A stretch of DNA of 64,000 nt from an uncultured Acetatifactor sp. (GCA_910586215.1 CAJUGH010000007.1:15812-79811); one strand, 5' to 3'. Shown: positions 9,563 to 18,982, numbered from the stretch's first letter. Numbers and translations: made by a program. Notes: generated from the sequence alone by a model not told the origin.

Positions 9563-11869
9563 ATGGATAGAAAGTATCAAGTGTATCTGGAGGGCAGGGA
9601 ACTTCCCATACGGACGGCCACCATATTTCCGTCCCCGTACCACCAAAACCAGGAGATGGAATACGTACAGTTTACAACAGAGTTTCCCATATGTATCAGG
9701 GTGGTTCCCAGGACCCAGGTGAAAAGTGCCAGGATCCGCCCAAAAAGTCTGGGCCTTGTGCCGGTGGTGGACCAGGGTACCGTCACGCTCACCTTAGACC
9801 GGCCCGTGAAATTTTCCCTGGAGTTTGACGGTAGTGCCCGGGACAACCTGCTGGTACTGGCTGAGGAAGACAAGTATGGGGATTTCCTGGAGTCCTGGAA
9901 GGAGCGCGGACAGGATCCGGGACAAAGCATACCTGGGGAAGGAACATCCCGGAAAGGAACATCCCAGGAAGGAACATCCCGGAAGGAAACTGCCAGGGAA
10001 GGATCAGCCCAGGAGGGAAAGCTGCTCTACTTTGGCCCAGGCGTCCAGGATAAGGGTGTCATCACCGTCAAGGAAAGCGATACCACCATCTATCTGGAGG
10101 AGGGAGCCTACATTCACGGCAAGATCGACCTGGATCACTGTGACAGGGTGAAACTCTGCGGTTATGGCATCATCAGCATGGAGCAATATCCCTATGAGAT
10201 GCGGCACACCTACCAGAGGTGCATCAACGCCATGTACTGCAGGGACCTGTGTATCCAGGACATTACCATCCTGGACAGCAATGACTGGAGCCTGCGGGTG
10301 CTGGGGTGCGAAAACGTGCTGGTGGACAATGTGAAGATCATAGGCTGCAGGGGCAATTCGGACGGTGTGGACATCTGCGGCTCCCGCAATGTGCTGGTAC
10401 AGCATGTGTTTACCAGGGTCTGGGATGACTCCCTGGTGGTAAAAGGGCTGGATGCCGGGGATGTGGAAAATGTAACCTTCCGCAGTTGTATCCTGTGGAA
10501 TGATTTTGCCAGACCCATGGAGGTAGGGGTGGAACTGCGGGCGGATAGGGTACATCATGTCCGGTTCCAGGATATTGATGTACTGCATTCCCCTACGGGC
10601 TATCCGCTGATGGGGATCCACCATGGGGACCGGGCAGAAGTGTCAGATATTGTGTTTGAGGACATCCGCATTGAGGATGCGCCCGGGGCACAGCTTTTTG
10701 ACATTCGGATCACTCCCTCCTACTGGAACCGGGACCAGAAGATGGGCAGGATCCGGGATGTGACTTTCCGCAGGATCCAGGTGCTGGGGGAGGAGACGGG
10801 ACTTGACCGGCTTCTGTCCGATTCCAGGCTCCAGGGGTATTCCAAGGAGCATGATATTCGGAATGTGACTTTTGAAGAGATATCCATCCTGGGAAAGCAG
10901 GTACATGATGCAGCCAGCTGCGGCCTGCTGTGCATGGAGTATGTGAGTGAAGTGGCATTTGTGGCAGGGGAGGAAGAACAGCTTGCCATGGTGGAGAGCC
11001 ATCTGGCATTTTCCCAGGAGTTTCACCGGCTGGAGGATGGAACCTATGAGGGGGTGGTGGAGGTCTGCCTGAGGAATCCCAGGCCCTGCAAACGTCAGAA
11101 GGAGATCTGGCTGCAGGTCTCCCCAGCCCATGTGGGAGACTATGACAGGAATCCCAGGAAGATCTGCCTGCCGGGGAAGGGGGAAGCTAGGTGTATTTTC
11201 CCCCTGCGGCTTCCACCGGGGAAATATGTGATAGCCCTGCAGTCTGGGGATCCGGAAGTCCGATATGCCTGGAGGTTCCTGGAACTGGACTGGGTGCTGC
11301 CGGAGTGTGGGGCAGACACAGCCATTCCCGCCCCCCTGTCTTTTGTCAATTACTACGGGGACAGGCTGGGCAGTGTGCAGGTCTTCTGGGAAAAAGAGGG
11401 GCTTGTGCTGCGGTCCGGACTGCTCCAGAGGAAGGATTGTACCCTGGTGGTATATGGGGCCAGGCCGGTTCCCCGCCAGGAAGGGGAAGTGGCTTTCAGC
11501 GTGGAGGAGACAGACTTTGGTGTGGTACCCGCAGTGCTGTGGCGCACGTCCGGATGGGAACTGGCCCCCCAGCTAAGGTGTCCCCTGGAGATCACCCTGG
11601 TCTTTCGGAATGAACCCAAGGTGGAGGGGATTAGGAAGGTGGAGATTTCCGGAGATGGCACCGGGGAATGCAGGATTGCCTTCGCAGATCTGGGTCTGCC
11701 TGCGGGTACGCGTCATTTCTGGCTGGAGATAGAGGCCAGGCTGCCGGAAGTGGAGAAGTACCGGTATCCCTATACCCTGTTCCACTCCGTCATTCCTGGA
11801 TCTTCTGCCCATATGTACGGGGTGTGCCGCCTGGAGACTGCTTCCGGGCGAGAAGAGGAAAGACGGTAA
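9563..11869 (+). CDS. GH28-like right-handed beta-helix glycosidase
   Basis: A 768-residue protein without a signal peptide, so probably cytoplasmic. An N-terminal beta domain (1-150) leads into a parallel beta-helix (about 160-450). Residues 263-268 read NSDGVD, matching the N-x-D-G-x-D catalytic strand of polygalacturonase-type GH28 enzymes, and WDDS near 287 matches the following Asp pair. The region after 460 is an extra beta domain that I cannot name. Ribosome site AGGGGG, then ATG. Residues 126-152 are a five-residue minisatellite (see separate entry). The likely role is removal of a uronic acid or rhamnose from imported oligosaccharide, but family members vary widely. Confidence 0.82.
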   Translation: MDRKYQVYLEGRELPIRTATIFPSPYHQNQEMEYVQFTTEFPICIRVVPRTQVKSARIRPKSLGLVPVVDQGTVTLTLDRPVKFSLEFDGSARDNLLVLAEEDKYGDFLESWKERGQDPGQSIPGEGTSRKGTSQEGTSRKETAREGSAQEGKLLYFGPGVQDKGVITVKESDTTIYLEEGAYIHGKIDLDHCDRVKLCGYGIISMEQYPYEMRHTYQRCINAMYCRDLCIQDITILDSNDWSLRVLGCENVLVDNVKIIGCRGNSDGVDICGSRNVLVQHVFTRVWDDSLVVKGLDAGDVENVTFRSCILWNDFARPMEVGVELRADRVHHVRFQDIDVLHSPTGYPLMGIHHGDRAEVSDIVFEDIRIEDAPGAQLFDIRITPSYWNRDQKMGRIRDVTFRRIQVLGEETGLDRLLSDSRLQGYSKEHDIRNVTFEEISILGKQVHDAASCGLLCMEYVSEVAFVAGEEEQLAMVESHLAFSQEFHRLEDGTYEGVVEVCLRNPRPCKRQKEIWLQVSPAHVGDYDRNPRKICLPGKGEARCIFPLRLPPGKYVIALQSGDPEVRYAWRFLELDWVLPECGADTAIPAPLSFVNYYGDRLGSVQVFWEKEGLVLRSGLLQRKDCTLVVYGARPVPRQEGEVAFSVEETDFGVVPAVLWRTSGWELAPQLRCPLEITLVFRNEPKVEGIRKVEISGDGTGECRIAFADLGLPAGTRHFWLEIEARLPEVEKYRYPYTLFHSVIPGSSAHMYGVCRLETASGREEERR
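9938..10018 (+). repeat. In-frame 15-bp minisatellite in the GH28-like gene
   Basis: About five degenerate 15-base units encode repeats of EGTSR / KGTSQ / EGTSR / KETAR / EGSAQ (residues 126-152). It forms a charged linker between the N-terminal beta domain and the beta-helix. The units differ by few bases, which suggests recent expansion. Confidence 0.85.
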
Positions 11870-11912
11870 GATATGTTTGCCGTATAGCGGCCTAAAAAGG
11901 GAGGAGAGAAAA

Positions 11913-12584
11913 ATGACCACAATACTATTTCAAGGAGATTCCCTGACAGATGCCTGTAGGGAGAAGGATCTGACGGGAAACGATCCCAACCGGTTCCTGG
12001 GAGTGGGCTATGTGAACCACCTGGCCCAGGTGCTGATGAGCGAGAACCCGGATATAAGGGTACTGAACCATGGGGTAAACGGGAACCGTATCATAGATCT
12101 GTACAGCCGCTGGATCGAAGACACGCTGAACGTGGATTTCCAGGTGCTCAGTATCCTGTGTGGCGTCAATGACGTGGGATTCGCCCTGCGGATGAACAAG
12201 GGCGCCGATGCGGAGAAATTCGCCTTTATCTATGACAGGATGCTGTATGAGGTGAAAAAGGAGAAGCCTGGGGCAGCCCTGGTGCTCTGTGAACCCTTCC
12301 TGTGCAGGCTGCGGTGTGAGGAAGTGACATATGGCACGGATATCATCGAAGACTGGGAGATCTGGGATGGCCATATGCAGGAGCGGGCAGCCATTGTGAG
12401 GGAACTGGCCGGTAAATATGGGGCCGTGCTGGTACCTGGCAGGGAGATCTTCGCCGCAGCCTGCAGGCGGGCGCCGGCCAGTCACTGGTCTGTGGATGGC
12501 ATCCATCTGACCCCGGCGGGAAATGGCCTGCTGGCCAGGGAGTGGCTGCGGGCAGTGAAAGGAGCGGGAAATGTACTGGTTTGA
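11913..12584 (+). CDS. SGNH/GDSL-family esterase
   Basis: A 223-residue hydrolase without a signal peptide. The block I motif GDSLTD gives nucleophile S10, block II is GVNGN, block III is CGVND, and block V is DGIHLTPAG with the catalytic Asp and His. In glycan loci these enzymes usually remove acetyl groups from sugars. The ATG at 11913 follows GGGAGGAG; the longer in-frame start upstream lacks a ribosome site. Its 3' end overlaps the GH94 gene by 14 bases, so the two are translationally coupled, fitting deacetylation just before phosphorolysis. Confidence 0.9.
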   Translation: MTTILFQGDSLTDACREKDLTGNDPNRFLGVGYVNHLAQVLMSENPDIRVLNHGVNGNRIIDLYSRWIEDTLNVDFQVLSILCGVNDVGFALRMNKGADAEKFAFIYDRMLYEVKKEKPGAALVLCEPFLCRLRCEEVTYGTDIIEDWEIWDGHMQERAAIVRELAGKYGAVLVPGREIFAAACRRAPASHWSVDGIHLTPAGNGLLAREWLRAVKGAGNVLV

Positions 12585-14859
12585 AGACGAGAAAAGGGAA
12601 GTGCACCTGGATGACTACAGGACACCTACTCCCTGGATGAATTATCTGTCCAATGGTACCTTTCATGCTATGGTATCCCAGGCCGGAGGCGGCGTGGCAT
12701 GGCACAGGTCCCCTCAGATCTGGAGGATCAACCATTACCGCTTTTTCCATCTGCCTATGGACAGAAGCGGGTTCTATACCTATATCCGGGACGGGGAGGA
12801 GGTCTGGTGTCCCACCTGTGAACCCTGTGCCAGGAAGCCTGAAAAGTGGGAGGCCGCCCACGGCATGGGATACAGCAGGTTTTCTGCAGACAGGAAGGGC
12901 CTTAAGGTGGAGGAGACCTTCCTGGTCAGTCCCTTGCAAAATGTGATGATCTGGAAGCTGAAACTATGCTCCGGTAAGGACAGGGAGGTGGTGCTTTATC
13001 CCTATGTGGAACTGGGCATGATGGAGTTCATGCGGGAGCTTCAGTGGCAGTGCTACAACAAACACCAGCTTGCCGCCTACAACAGGGGGGATGTCCTGAT
13101 CTACCGCTATGGTGTGGAAGACCAGCCAAAGCCTGAGGAGACACCCCTGGTCTATTTTGCTACGGATGGGGAAATCAGTGCCTTTGACTGTGACAGGGAC
13201 ATGTTCGTGGGCAGCTACCGCAGCGAGGAGAATCCCCAGGGAGTGGAGCGGGGCAAGCTGGGGAATTCCACCATGTATGGTGGGGATCCCTGTTTCGCCC
13301 TGCAGATCCCGGTGTCCCTGAAGGCAGGACAGGAGCGGGAACTGGCAGTTTTCCTGGGGACAGCCATGACAGAGGAAGAGGTGCTAAAAGAGGTGGCAGC
13401 CTGTAGGGAGAAGGGATTTGTGGAGGCCTCCGAAAAGGCCCTTGCCCGGTGGTGGGATGCGTTCTTTGCCGGCTTCCAGTGTCAGATCCCGGATAAGGAG
13501 GCCCAGACTATGATCAATATCTGGAATCCCTACCAGGCAGAGCGGAACTTCCGGTTCTCCCGGAACCTGAGCTACTATGCCACAGGTACCTTCCGGGGGG
13601 TGGGAATGCGGGATACAGCCCAGGATATCCTGGCCATGATTCCCCTGCAGCAGGAGAGGGCCTTCGAGAAATTCTGCCTGCTGCTGACCCAGCAGTACCA
13701 GGACGGCCACTGCAACCACTATTTCTTCCCCACAGAAGGGTGGGAACCTGTCACCAGGATCCATTCCGATGACCATCTGTGGCTGGTGATGGATGCCTAT
13801 CATCTGGCGGTGGAGCAGGGCAGCCTGGATTTCCTGGAAATCCAGGTGCCCTGTTATGACGGGGGAAACATTACCATATGGGAACATCTGAAAAATGCCA
13901 TTGCTTATACGGAAGACCACATGGGGGAAAACGGATTCCCGCTGATGCTGTCTTCGGACTGGAATGACATGCTCTACAAGGTGTGTCGGAAGGGCAGGGG
14001 GGAGAGTATCTGGACAGGAATGCAGTTCGGCACCGTGCTGCGGATGATGGCAGAACTGGCCAGGAGGAAAGGGGAATCTGATCTTGCAGGAAGATACCAG
14101 GTGTTGTATGATAGACAAAAGGAACTGGTCAATACCCTGGGCTGGGACGGGGAATGGTTCAGACGGTGTATTACGGATGAGGGTGTCCTGATCGGATCTG
14201 CCCAGGAAAGCCAGGCAAAAATCTGGCTGAATACCCAGAACTGGGCGGTGATCAGCGGCCTGGGGGATGAGGAGAAACAGCGCAGGGCCATGGACAGTGT
14301 GAAGACTTACCTGGATACGGACCTGGGGATCCGCAAGGTCCACCCGGCCATGGAGGGCTACCCTTCCAAGGAAGATCCGCTGACCTATTACAACAAAGGC
14401 TGTGGGGAGAACGGCAGTGTGTTCTGCCATGCCAACACCTGGGCAGTCATTGCAGAATGTATGCTGGGGTGCCGGGAGAATGCCTGGAAATATTATCACC
14501 AGCTTCTGCCCATGGTGGCACAGAAAAAAGCCGGGGAAGCAAGATACCGGGCAGAGCCATATGTGTATGCTTCCAATATCTTCGGCCCGGAAAGCGACAG
14601 GTTCGGCCTGGCCAATGTGTCCTGGCTCACCGGGACTGCAGCCTGGATGTACCTGGCGGCCACCCAGTACCTTCTGGGGGTGCGGCCTGTCTGGGAGGGC
14701 CTGGTGGTGGAGCCATGCCTGCCGGGAGACTGGAAGGAAGTGGTAGTGGATCGCATGTTCCGGGGCTGCCATTACCATATTACCATACGGAATATGGAAG
14801 GGAAAGCCTGGATTCCCCATGTGGACGGAAGGAAGGAGTGCTTTGTGGAAGTAGTCTGA
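12571..14859 (+). CDS. GH94-family glycoside phosphorylase
   Basis: A 762-residue cytoplasmic enzyme related to cellobiose and chitobiose phosphorylases. The N-terminal beta-sandwich (about 1-280) is followed by an (alpha/alpha)6 barrel. GMRDTAQD at 345-352 and DWND at 463-466 are the family's conserved barrel motifs, the latter bearing the catalytic Asp; CGENGSVFCH near 613 and WLTGTAAW near 690 match the phosphate-side loops. The reaction would be phosphate-driven cleavage of a beta-linked disaccharide to a sugar 1-phosphate plus a free sugar. Which disaccharide is unknown: cellobiose, chitobiose and glucosyl-gluconate enzymes all belong here. The start overlaps the esterase gene. Confidence 0.9.
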   Translation: MYWFEDEKREVHLDDYRTPTPWMNYLSNGTFHAMVSQAGGGVAWHRSPQIWRINHYRFFHLPMDRSGFYTYIRDGEEVWCPTCEPCARKPEKWEAAHGMGYSRFSADRKGLKVEETFLVSPLQNVMIWKLKLCSGKDREVVLYPYVELGMMEFMRELQWQCYNKHQLAAYNRGDVLIYRYGVEDQPKPEETPLVYFATDGEISAFDCDRDMFVGSYRSEENPQGVERGKLGNSTMYGGDPCFALQIPVSLKAGQERELAVFLGTAMTEEEVLKEVAACREKGFVEASEKALARWWDAFFAGFQCQIPDKEAQTMINIWNPYQAERNFRFSRNLSYYATGTFRGVGMRDTAQDILAMIPLQQERAFEKFCLLLTQQYQDGHCNHYFFPTEGWEPVTRIHSDDHLWLVMDAYHLAVEQGSLDFLEIQVPCYDGGNITIWEHLKNAIAYTEDHMGENGFPLMLSSDWNDMLYKVCRKGRGESIWTGMQFGTVLRMMAELARRKGESDLAGRYQVLYDRQKELVNTLGWDGEWFRRCITDEGVLIGSAQESQAKIWLNTQNWAVISGLGDEEKQRRAMDSVKTYLDTDLGIRKVHPAMEGYPSKEDPLTYYNKGCGENGSVFCHANTWAVIAECMLGCRENAWKYYHQLLPMVAQKKAGEARYRAEPYVYASNIFGPESDRFGLANVSWLTGTAAWMYLAATQYLLGVRPVWEGLVVEPCLPGDWKEVVVDRMFRGCHYHITIRNMEGKAWIPHVDGRKECFVEVV

Positions 14860-14867
14860 AGAGAGCA

Positions 14868-14959
14868 TGCCTGGAAGGAAACTTCCAATGACAGACCAGA
14901 AGGTCTGTCATCAAAGGGCAAATATGGAAATGATTGCCCGCCAAAGGCGGGCATGGGGG
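14868..14959 (+). repeat. Hairpin-rich leader ending in CATG, relative of family (i)
   Basis: Three hairpins in a row: GGAAG-GAAA-CTTCC, ATGACAGACC-AGAA-GGTCTGTCAT, and CCCGCC-AAA-GGCGGG. The last is followed by CATGGGGG, where GGGGG serves as the ribosome site of the lyase gene. The terminal hairpin plus CATG is the same signature that ends copies A and H, and the leader at 21717. Confidence 0.6.
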
Positions 14960-14966
14960 TGTAAGA

Positions 14967-16778
14967 GTGGATATACAGCAGGAACTGAAACAGTTTTTAC
15001 AGGACTATTGCGAAAGCATCCGGCAGGAGGCAGACCGCCTGCGGGACCAGGAGATGCCGCCTATCACGGAGGAGTTGTTTGCCATTTTTGAGCATACAGG
15101 GAACCGGCTCACCTACGAGGCGGTGTATTTCCTGCGGAGGAAATTCCTGGCTGTCTTCGGGCTGAAGGCCATCCTGGACAGGGACAGCCGGGATGTGGCG
15201 AAGCTGGAGGAAGTGATGGCAGATATCTGCGGGGAGGAATGCTGGGCGCTGCCGGCCCATGTGAACCGGAGGGAGGACGCAGACTGGAGAATCTGTGTGG
15301 ATCTCTTTGCGGCGGAGACGGCCCAGACCCTGGCAGAGATCCGGTTCCTGTTAAAAGGGGTGTTGTCAGGGGAGACAGCCAGTCTGGTAAAAAGGGAAGT
15401 GATGCGCCGGGTGCTGGATCCCTTCGCCCGGTCCCGGCCACCTTACAGGAACTGGGAGTACAGTACCCATAACTGGAGTGCCGTGTGCGGCGGCAGTGTG
15501 GGAAGTGCCGCCATGTACCTGCTGGGGGAGGAGCTGGGCACAGAGGAAAAGCCGGAAGGGCAGAAGGGTCCGGGAAGGCAGGAGAACCTGTGTGGGGGAG
15601 CGGAACTGGATAATATCCTGTCCCGGATCTGCCATAGCATGGAGCAATATTACCTGGCGGGCTTTGCGGAGGATGGCACCTGCCTGGAAGGTCTGGGATA
15701 TTTCACATATGGCATGACATATTTCACAGGTTTCGCGGAACAGCTCCGCACTTTTACGGCAGGAAAAATGGATCTGTTCCAGAATGAGAAGCTGGGGAAA
15801 ATAGCTGCCTTCCAGGCAAAATGCTATTTTACAAGCGGCAGGACTGTGAGTTTTGCAGATGGATTTACCAGCGATACCTTCCGGCCAGGGCTGACCTGTT
15901 TCCTGGCCATGGAGTATCCGGAGGCCGGGATTCCCGCCATGGACCGGGCAGCAGGACTGGACGCGGACAACTGTTACCGCTGGATGGGGCTGTACCGGAA
16001 CCTGACCTGGACCAGGCAGTATCTGGACTGGCTGGGACAGGGCGGGGATGTCTGCACAAAGGGGCAGCAGGGTTCCGGCGGCCAGGTGGTTCTGCCGGAT
16101 GCCCAGTGGGTGATCTGCCAGAGTGATAACGGTGCCGGCATGGCAGCCAAAGGGGGACATAACGGGGAACCCCACAACCACAATGATGTGGGCAGTTTTT
16201 TCTACCTGAACGGAGACGACTTCCTGCTGGCAGACTTGGGATGCGGGGAGTACACCAAGGATTATTTTGCGGAAAAGCGGTATACCTATCTTTGCTGCCG
16301 CTCCCTGGGACACAATGTTCCCCTGATAGACGGCAGAGAGCAGCTTCCCGGAGAGGAATACGGCTGTGACCGGTTTGAGACGGAGGCTGACAGAATCGTG
16401 CTCAGCTTTGCCGGGGCCTACGGCAATCCCGGCCTGGAATCCCTGGTCCGGACCCTGGACTGGGAGGAAAGGGAGGGGATATTGCAGGTGGAGGACTGCT
16501 TCCGGATCCGGGAGAGTATCCGTTCCATCCGGGAGAACCTGATCACCCAGTGGGAGCCTTGGATCCAGGGCAATGCCATACGGATCCAGGGGGATAAGGC
16601 AGGCTGCCAGATCCAGGTGGAAGGGGAGCCTGTGGAGATCGTATGTATCCGGCAGGATTTTTATGACCATGGCGGGGTGCGCCGGGACGTGTGGCTGCTT
16701 CAGTGGGAAGTGCCTATAAAGGGGGAAGCTTTCCCGGAGGGGCAGGCAAGAACCAGCTTTTTCATCAAGCCCGTGTAA
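14967..16778 (+). CDS. Heparinase II/III-family protein (putative polysaccharide lyase)
   Basis: A 603-residue protein without a signal peptide. The N-terminal half is alpha-helical (toroid-like) and the C-terminal half is a beta-sandwich containing HNHNDVGSF (H403, H405, N406, D407), the signature of the Hepar_II_III domain, followed by GDDFLLADLG and a tyrosine-rich segment. Such proteins cleave uronate-containing chains by beta-elimination. The GTG at 14967 is chosen because GGGGG lies 7 bases upstream; an out-of-frame ATG just before it stops after three codons. Together with the GH28-like and esterase genes this implies a uronic-acid-bearing substrate, though that is inferred. Confidence 0.84.
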   Translation: MDIQQELKQFLQDYCESIRQEADRLRDQEMPPITEELFAIFEHTGNRLTYEAVYFLRRKFLAVFGLKAILDRDSRDVAKLEEVMADICGEECWALPAHVNRREDADWRICVDLFAAETAQTLAEIRFLLKGVLSGETASLVKREVMRRVLDPFARSRPPYRNWEYSTHNWSAVCGGSVGSAAMYLLGEELGTEEKPEGQKGPGRQENLCGGAELDNILSRICHSMEQYYLAGFAEDGTCLEGLGYFTYGMTYFTGFAEQLRTFTAGKMDLFQNEKLGKIAAFQAKCYFTSGRTVSFADGFTSDTFRPGLTCFLAMEYPEAGIPAMDRAAGLDADNCYRWMGLYRNLTWTRQYLDWLGQGGDVCTKGQQGSGGQVVLPDAQWVICQSDNGAGMAAKGGHNGEPHNHNDVGSFFYLNGDDFLLADLGCGEYTKDYFAEKRYTYLCCRSLGHNVPLIDGREQLPGEEYGCDRFETEADRIVLSFAGAYGNPGLESLVRTLDWEEREGILQVEDCFRIRESIRSIRENLITQWEPWIQGNAIRIQGDKAGCQIQVEGEPVEIVCIRQDFYDHGGVRRDVWLLQWEVPIKGEAFPEGQARTSFFIKPV

Positions 16779-16823
16779 GAACGGAGGCCTGGTACCGCCT
16801 CCTGCTGTGGAAATGTTGGCGTC

Positions 16824-17621
16824 TCACCCCAGATCCTGCCTGGGGGGACACCCGTATTCCTTCTGGAAGGCCCGGTAGAAAGAGGAGTAATCGTGAAATC
16901 CCGCCTCCAGGGCAGCACTGCTGATGCTTTTGCCCAGGGCATGGAGTTCCCGCACCCTGGTGAGGCGCTTGCGGCAGATATAGGTATGGACGGTCATGCC
17001 TGTGGCCTTGCGGAATTCCCGGCAGAGGTAATACTTGGAGAGAAAGAATTTTTCCTGCAGGGCATCCAGGGTGATGGGACTGGCATAGTGGCTGTTCAGA
17101 TACAGGATCACGGACCTTATGGGGGTCTTGGCCAGATCCGGGGCAGAAAACTGGTTCACCTGGTTGGTCAGATACAGGATTTCTATGACAATGGAGCGCA
17201 GCACCGGGGCGTCCTGGGGCAGACGGTAGTTGTCAGAGTACTTTTTGTAACGGAGGAAAGCATCATACAAGCCGCTGGAATGGACAAGGCCAGCGGCGAT
17301 CTTATGGCCTGTACCGGCCGGGGCATCCAGAAACTGTGCCTCGTAACCGGCACAGGCATTTTTCTTAAAAAAATCAGGGGAAACCATCAGCACCACACGC
17401 CTGTAGGGGGCAGGACTGTTGTGGTAAATCCGATGGAATTCATGCCTGCGTATGACAATGAGATCCCCTGGTTCCAGGGCGTAAGTCTTATCCTCCACCA
17501 GGTACCTGGCATCGCCTTCCAGGAACAGCAGGATCTCATAGTCATTGTGGTTGTGAAGCTGGAAATGGGCATTGGTGGGGGCCTGGTGAAAGGCCTCATT
17601 CAGTATATAACAGGATTCCAT
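16824..17621 (-). CDS. AraC-family regulator with N-terminal cupin
   Basis: A 265-residue transcription factor. Residues 1-140 form a cupin-like sugar-sensing pocket (HNHNDYEILLF and EPGDLIVI motifs). The last 100 residues are the AraC double helix-turn-helix ending FYRAFQKEYGCPPRQ. The ATG at 17621 sits 5 bases after AGGAGGG. It is transcribed against the flanking operon from a good promoter at 17701-17729 and most likely controls the isomerase/dehydrogenase genes at 17903-20988 or the lyase operon. It converges on the lyase gene with only 45 bases between them, which hold a short GGAGGC/GCCTCC stem. Confidence 0.9.
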   Translation of the reverse strand: MESCYILNEAFHQAPTNAHFQLHNHNDYEILLFLEGDARYLVEDKTYALEPGDLIVIRRHEFHRIYHNSPAPYRRVVLMVSPDFFKKNACAGYEAQFLDAPAGTGHKIAAGLVHSSGLYDAFLRYKKYSDNYRLPQDAPVLRSIVIEILYLTNQVNQFSAPDLAKTPIRSVILYLNSHYASPITLDALQEKFFLSKYYLCREFRKATGMTVHTYICRKRLTRVRELHALGKSISSAALEAGFHDYSSFYRAFQKEYGCPPRQDLG

Positions 17622-17700
17622 AATACCCTCCTGGATTTCCCGCCGTCCCTGCCAGACAGCGATAGTGCGGTGCCAGCAACAGGCGGGTAAATATGGATTT

Positions 17701-17729
17701 AGTATAGAGGAAATGGGCAAGAATTGCAA
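17701..17729 (-). promoter_or_regulatory. Promoter of the AraC-family gene
   Basis: On the minus strand TTGCAA (17729-17724) and TATACT (17706-17701) are spaced by 17 bases, about 80 bases upstream of the start codon. TTGCAA is self-complementary, so it can also be read on the plus strand with TATATT at 17749 but with a poor 19-base gap. Confidence 0.6.
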
Positions 17730-17807
17730 TGTTTTATGCAAGAAAAGGTATATTATTTGGAAAATGTATGTACTATGATGAAAGAAAACAAAAGAGGCAC
17801 CCTGACC

Positions 17808-17839
17808 GCAACAGTTCAGACAGGGCATTGGACTGTTAC
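17808..17839. repeat. GTAACAGT palindrome, family (ii)
   Basis: GCAACAGT (17808-17815) and ACTGTTAC (17832-17839) form an 8-base inverted repeat with one mismatch around TCAGACAGGGCATTGG. It is nearly the same layout as 29965-29996. It lies in the leader of the isomerase gene. Confidence 0.65.
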
Positions 17840-17902
17840 CCCTGGCCGGTGCTATGACGGGAGAGGAAAGGGAATCTCTTGAAATGGGCGTGGAGGTGTA
17901 GG

Positions 17903-18778
17903 ATGAGATATCCAAAAATCAGCGGTTTTTCAGATGAAATTGCAGAGGATGTGGACACACAGTTTGCCGTACTGGGAAAACTGGGCATCCGGTATTTTGA
18001 ACCCAGGGGCGTGGATGGGAAGAACATTGCAGATCTTTCTGAGGAGGAAGTATCCCGACTTGGGCAGAAGATGGAGGAAAAGGGAATCCGGGTCTCCTCC
18101 ATAGGCTCTCCCATCGGCAAGGTGAAGCTGGAGGAGGACTTCGGGAAGCATTTTGAACAGTTTAAGCGGGTGGTGGAGATTGCGAAGAAGCTGGAAGCGA
18201 AGTATATCCGTATGTTCAGCTTCTACCATGAAGGCGGGGCCGACTGGAGCCAGGCAGAGAGACAGGAGGTGCTGGCACGCCTTAGACAGATGATTGCCTA
18301 TGCGGGAAAGCAGGATGTGGTGCTGCTCCATGAGAATGAGAAAGACATCTACGGGGACACGGTGGACCGATGTGTGGATCTGATGGAGGAACTGGCCTGT
18401 GACCACTTCCGGATGGTATTTGATCCGGCTAATTTCGTCCAGTGTGGGCAGGATACCAGGGAAGGCTACCGGCGACTGAAGGAATATGTGGCGTATGTAC
18501 ATATCAAGGATGCCCTCATGGAAGATGGCAGGGTGGTGCCTGCAGGCTCTGGGGACGGCCATGTGGAATATGTGCTACAGGAGTTGTTATCTGGCAGATA
18601 TGACGGGTTCTTAAGTGTGGAACCCCATCTGGGAACCTTCGCGGGACTGGCCGGTCTGGAACTGGATGACAAGATGGCAGGACTGCCCCAGGGAGGGGAG
18701 GGGACCTTCACGTTGGCATACCGGGCACTGGAGGAGATCCTGGACAGGATAAGTGTGAACGGAATGAAGATTTTCTAA
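17903..18778 (+). CDS. Sugar phosphate isomerase/epimerase-like TIM-barrel protein
   Basis: A 291-residue AP-endonuclease-2 fold protein. Metal-binding positions typical of xylose-isomerase-like enzymes are visible: HENE near 147, FDPANF near 177, HIKDA near 204 and SVEPH near 243. These enzymes isomerise, epimerise or cleave keto-sugars in the cytoplasm. The ATG at 17903 follows GGAGGT by 5 bases. The last nine residues (SVNGMKIF region) and the stop codon lie inside a family (i) repeat, so the native C-terminus has been replaced. It pairs with the dehydrogenase at 18983 and a second isomerase at 20224. Confidence 0.86.
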   Translation: MRYPKISGFSDEIAEDVDTQFAVLGKLGIRYFEPRGVDGKNIADLSEEEVSRLGQKMEEKGIRVSSIGSPIGKVKLEEDFGKHFEQFKRVVEIAKKLEAKYIRMFSFYHEGGADWSQAERQEVLARLRQMIAYAGKQDVVLLHENEKDIYGDTVDRCVDLMEELACDHFRMVFDPANFVQCGQDTREGYRRLKEYVAYVHIKDALMEDGRVVPAGSGDGHVEYVLQELLSGRYDGFLSVEPHLGTFAGLAGLELDDKMAGLPQGGEGTFTLAYRALEEILDRISVNGMKIF

Positions 18779-18929
18779 GGCCGGAAAGTACCCGACCTAA
18801 GAAAATCTAAGTCATTCCGAGAAGAATGCCCAAGCGAATGATATTCGTTTTGTGCAGGCATTCTTCCAAGCGCACGTTTTGCGCTTTGTTTGTAACAGTT
18901 CATTGATTGTTTGTGCCATGGGGATGGCG
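18750..18929 (+). repeat. Structured intergenic repeat, family (i) copy C, overlapping a gene end
   Basis: Begins TAAGTGTGAACGG inside the preceding coding sequence (TAA is out of frame there). The main stem pairs CGGAATGA with TCATTCCG and AGATTTTCT with AGAAAATCT, with the same GGAAAGTACC loop as copy B. A second stem pairs AAGAATGCC with GGCATTCTT. A partial family (ii) sequence TGTAACAGTTCATTG is inserted before the terminal GATTGTTTGTG at about 18905. Confidence 0.75.
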
Positions 18930-18982
18930 GTGCAGGGAGGGTTCATAAGATGAGAAGCGGAAACCCTGGAAAGGAAGGAAAT

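Noticed and set aside
9295..9722. Small frames across the leader of the GH28-like gene
   Set aside because: They run through the inverted repeat and hairpins and stop inside the real gene in another frame.
16790..16815. GGAGGC/GCCTCC stem as a terminator between the lyase and AraC genes
   Set aside because: Only 6 bp with an 8-base loop and no T-run on either strand.
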